DNA of 64,000 bases from Carya illinoinensis (taxonomy: Eukaryota; Streptophyta; Magnoliopsida; Fagales; Juglandaceae): assembly GCF_018687715.1 (NCBI RefSeq), contig NC_056752.1:52298653-52362652 (forward strand). Direction: 5' to 3'. The translations under genes and the position numbers were made by a program. This document shows, in pieces, positions 62,016 to 64,000 of the stretch (its first letter is position 1; every line of letters begins with the position of its first letter). Under the pieces are notes generated by a model. It saw only the letters and a program-made list of their open reading frames with translations, was not told the DNA's origin and searched no databases.

Positions 62016-63357
62016 CTATGAGAAGGTGTCTTCACGATCTCCCACAGCAATCGTCTCTCCCTCCTCCAAGTTGCTAAACTCCAGGAAATGCGTAGGCCTG
62101 TGGTCCTCGTGATAATATTCACGGGGTGCCCCAAGCTTGACCCCATACTTCATACTAGGTGCATGTTTCACCCCCATGAAGTTGTAATTCCATGGACCAT
62201 TATCAGGAATCTAGTAATGGAAAGCAATAAAATGATCAAAGTTAACTCCATGGGAACAATAAAACCATTCAGCAAATCAAATACACATATGAAGATAAAA
62301 TAACCATACAAGTATCAAATCAAAAAAGCACAACTAATGAATCGTATATGTCGAAGACAGATAGAGAATGTTCTTACCATATAGAAGCCTAGGAAGCGGT
62401 CACTAAGGAGCATTTGGACCTTCTCGTAATGAGTGGGAAGGTAGCCATGAGGATTGCTTCCAGTGTCCTTGTTCACACGTCCCCACTCATACCCTGATGG
62501 TGTCAGCTTATAAGCAGTTAAGGAGCAGGAACCAGGAGTGAAACTGCAAGTCAAAATAATGCACTTCTCCCCATCCCATTGCTTGTTGTTTTCTAAGATC
62601 TTAGCATGACTTGTGAGATCCTGCAAGCAAAATCTCAGGTAAGATAACAAATCGTGGACATGACTCATTCCCCCCTTCTAGAAGAACAGAAGTATCTAAA
62701 AACATGACATTTATACTAAAGAACTAACATAAGAAACATTAAATCACTCAGATTTAAAAAAAAAAAAAACCTGTGGTGATAACTGGGGAAGTTCATTAGG
62801 TTGTGTGTGCATCCATCCCAAAGGCTCTAAGTCATTCAGGAAATCATGCTCTGGGAGAGCTGCTGGAAGGTTAACTTGTTGATGGGTTCCCCACTGTGGC
62901 GGCATTGCAATACAGCGGATTTCCTTAACCTGTGGGTTGTCAGGGGGACTTACACCATACAAGTAGCCAGCAATTTGAGTCCGAAGATCTGCTATGCAGA
63001 TAAACTTCTTCAAAATGTTCTTTGGCATAATATAGGTATATCCTGTTTCCTGCATTATCAAGTGCCCTCCAGGTCAGCCAAAATATAAAATATATATGAT
63101 TATAATTTGTAATGTAATCATATATATTAAATATATAATATGAGAAGGTCAACCCGTACCTTTATATCCTCAGAATTCACATAAATATGATTGACACGAA
63201 GATAGAGATTTGTTGCTGATATTGCTCTCACACGCCAATCTGTCTTAGATCCAAATGCAGCTTGCTCATATGGACTTGTGGTGGTGACAATCAGTTCATC
63301 ACCATGCACATTGGTGGTCCTTGTTGTCACTGCTGTCAGCTGACTTGCTTCTTTTGC
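62016..63357 (-). CDS. PRP8: PRP8 pre-mRNA splicing factor, C-terminal exons (gene continues off window)
   Basis: Four coding exons (63160-63357, 62771-63049, 62378-62620, 62016-62210) with codon-boundary GT-AG junctions encode the last ~304 residues. PRP8 is the core U5 snRNP scaffold of the spliceosome. The exons cover the end of the RNase H-like region ([37 protein letters not shown]) and the whole JAB1/MPN domain that binds the Brr2 helicase. That domain runs from [20 protein letters not shown] through [19 protein letters not shown] and [18 protein letters not shown] to FLGFYM, then [15 protein letters not shown] and the acidic tail ending DREDTFS. Conservation is so high that the identification is secure. 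Upstream exons lie beyond 64000. The closest remembered relative is At1g80070 (SUS2). Confidence 0.96.
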
Positions 63358-63477
63358 CTGGTATTGTTATACAGGAGTTGATTTTAAGTCAATAACCAGC
63401 AAAACACACATACACACACACACATATAAAGAAACCAAAGTTAAAACAAGTAGTGATAGGCTAGTGCTGTATATGCA

Positions 63478-63990
63478 AGAGGAATATAGAAACAGTGGAT
63501 CATCTTTTACTCTATTGTGAGGTTGATAACATTGGAAAATTATAACCTTACAACTATTTTACAATTATTTTACAACTCCACATGAAATGGAGGGTAATTT
63601 TGTAATATTAAAATTTAATTTTATTGGAGTGGCATGATTTCTTTGATTGTTTGAAAATGAGTTGTAAAAGAGTTATAGATGTATCATTACTCAATAACAT
63701 TTTGTGGCAAGCTGTTTTTGGTCTTTTTGGGTTAAATTGGGTGATGCCTAGAAAAAGAGGTAGATCTTTGAGTGCTCGAAAGGGGATTTTGACAGTCATC
63801 ATGATGAGAACTTGTAGAAAATGATTCCAATTTGTTTCATGTGGTACAGTTGGAGAGAGAGAAATCTGAGATTGCACAACGACAGCGGAGGACCTCAAGG
63901 CCTTCTTTCTCAATTTACTCTACCAATGCATGGTTGCCCACTATGTTTTTATAGTTTTAGCTTCCAGGATTTTCTTGGTTTCTTTACATT
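63478..63990 (+). mobile_element. LINE 3' remnant (zf-RVT region) in a PRP8 intron
   Basis: On the plus strand, TVDHLLLYCEVDN, then after an inserted element ILWQAVFGLFGLNWVMPRK and, one frameshift later, MIPICFMWYSWRERNLRLHND reproduce the zf-RVT domain found at the end of plant LINE reverse transcriptases. Only this tail is present, and it is antisense to PRP8. Confidence 0.8.
63534..63693. mobile_element. 160-bp hAT-type MITE inside the LINE remnant
   Basis: The octamer ATAACATT flanks the insert at 63526-63533 and 63694-63701. Removing the insert plus one octamer restores continuity of the LINE zf-RVT reading. The ends are weakly inverted (ATAACnnTTTTACAAnT-type blocks near both termini). 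An 8-bp duplication is the hAT length. Confidence 0.8.
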
Positions 63991-64000
63991 CTCTAGTTAG

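Overview
The window is nuclear DNA of a flowering plant, a core eudicot and most likely a rosid. The genes have many short GT-AG introns, the intergenic DNA is very AT-rich, and copia and other LTR retrotransposons, LINE debris and many small foldback/MITE elements are present. Every recognised protein is closest, as far as I can judge by eye, to a dicot family member. A woody Fagales species such as a Juglandaceae would fit the repeat landscape, but I cannot prove that from sequence alone. I saw no rRNA, tRNA, CRISPR array or bacterial-type operon.

Layout. 1-4236: 3' part of a Tork/TNT1-like copia element with its 3' LTR. 6869-7901 (-): LURP-one-related (LOR5-like) gene. 11097-11321: a MITE with a 9-bp target duplication. 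11542-19244: a non-coding LTR retrotransposon with a perfect 5-bp target duplication, into which a 3.5-kb solo LTR (13142-16677) is nested; that LTR carries an eight-unit hairpin repeat array. 21689-22905 (-): AHP6-type pseudo-histidine-phosphotransfer gene. 29399-31995 (-): FAD5-type plastid desaturase. 35493-38619 (+): PIFI. 40508-41992 (-): PDCT/ROD1. 44640-51680 (-): broken TOPLESS-related WD40 pseudogene, split by a 5.1-kb copia element (45367-50486). 53147-54622 (+): TOO MANY MOUTHS. 57619-61299 (+): PTI1-like kinase. 62016-63357 (-): last four coding exons of PRP8, which continues off the right edge.

The genes are not an operon, but their order is informative. From memory, the Arabidopsis counterparts fall on two chromosomes: LOR5, AHP6, TMM and PRP8 run along At1g80120-At1g80070, and FAD5, PIFI, PDCT, TPR4 and the kinase run along At3g15820-At3g15890. 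Here the two sets are interleaved in one segment. This looks like the unfractionated ancestral order, which Arabidopsis split after genome duplication. Functional themes are plastid and lipid metabolism (FAD5, PIFI, PDCT), cytokinin and stomatal patterning (AHP6, TMM), and a housekeeping splicing factor (PRP8).

The strongest structural curiosities are the hairpin array inside the solo LTR; the young copia copy that is nevertheless full of stop codons; two homopolymer insertions, each flanked by an exact 17-bp duplication; and nested insertions in a PRP8 intron. All exon boundaries were set by hand from GT/AG signals and reading-frame continuity.
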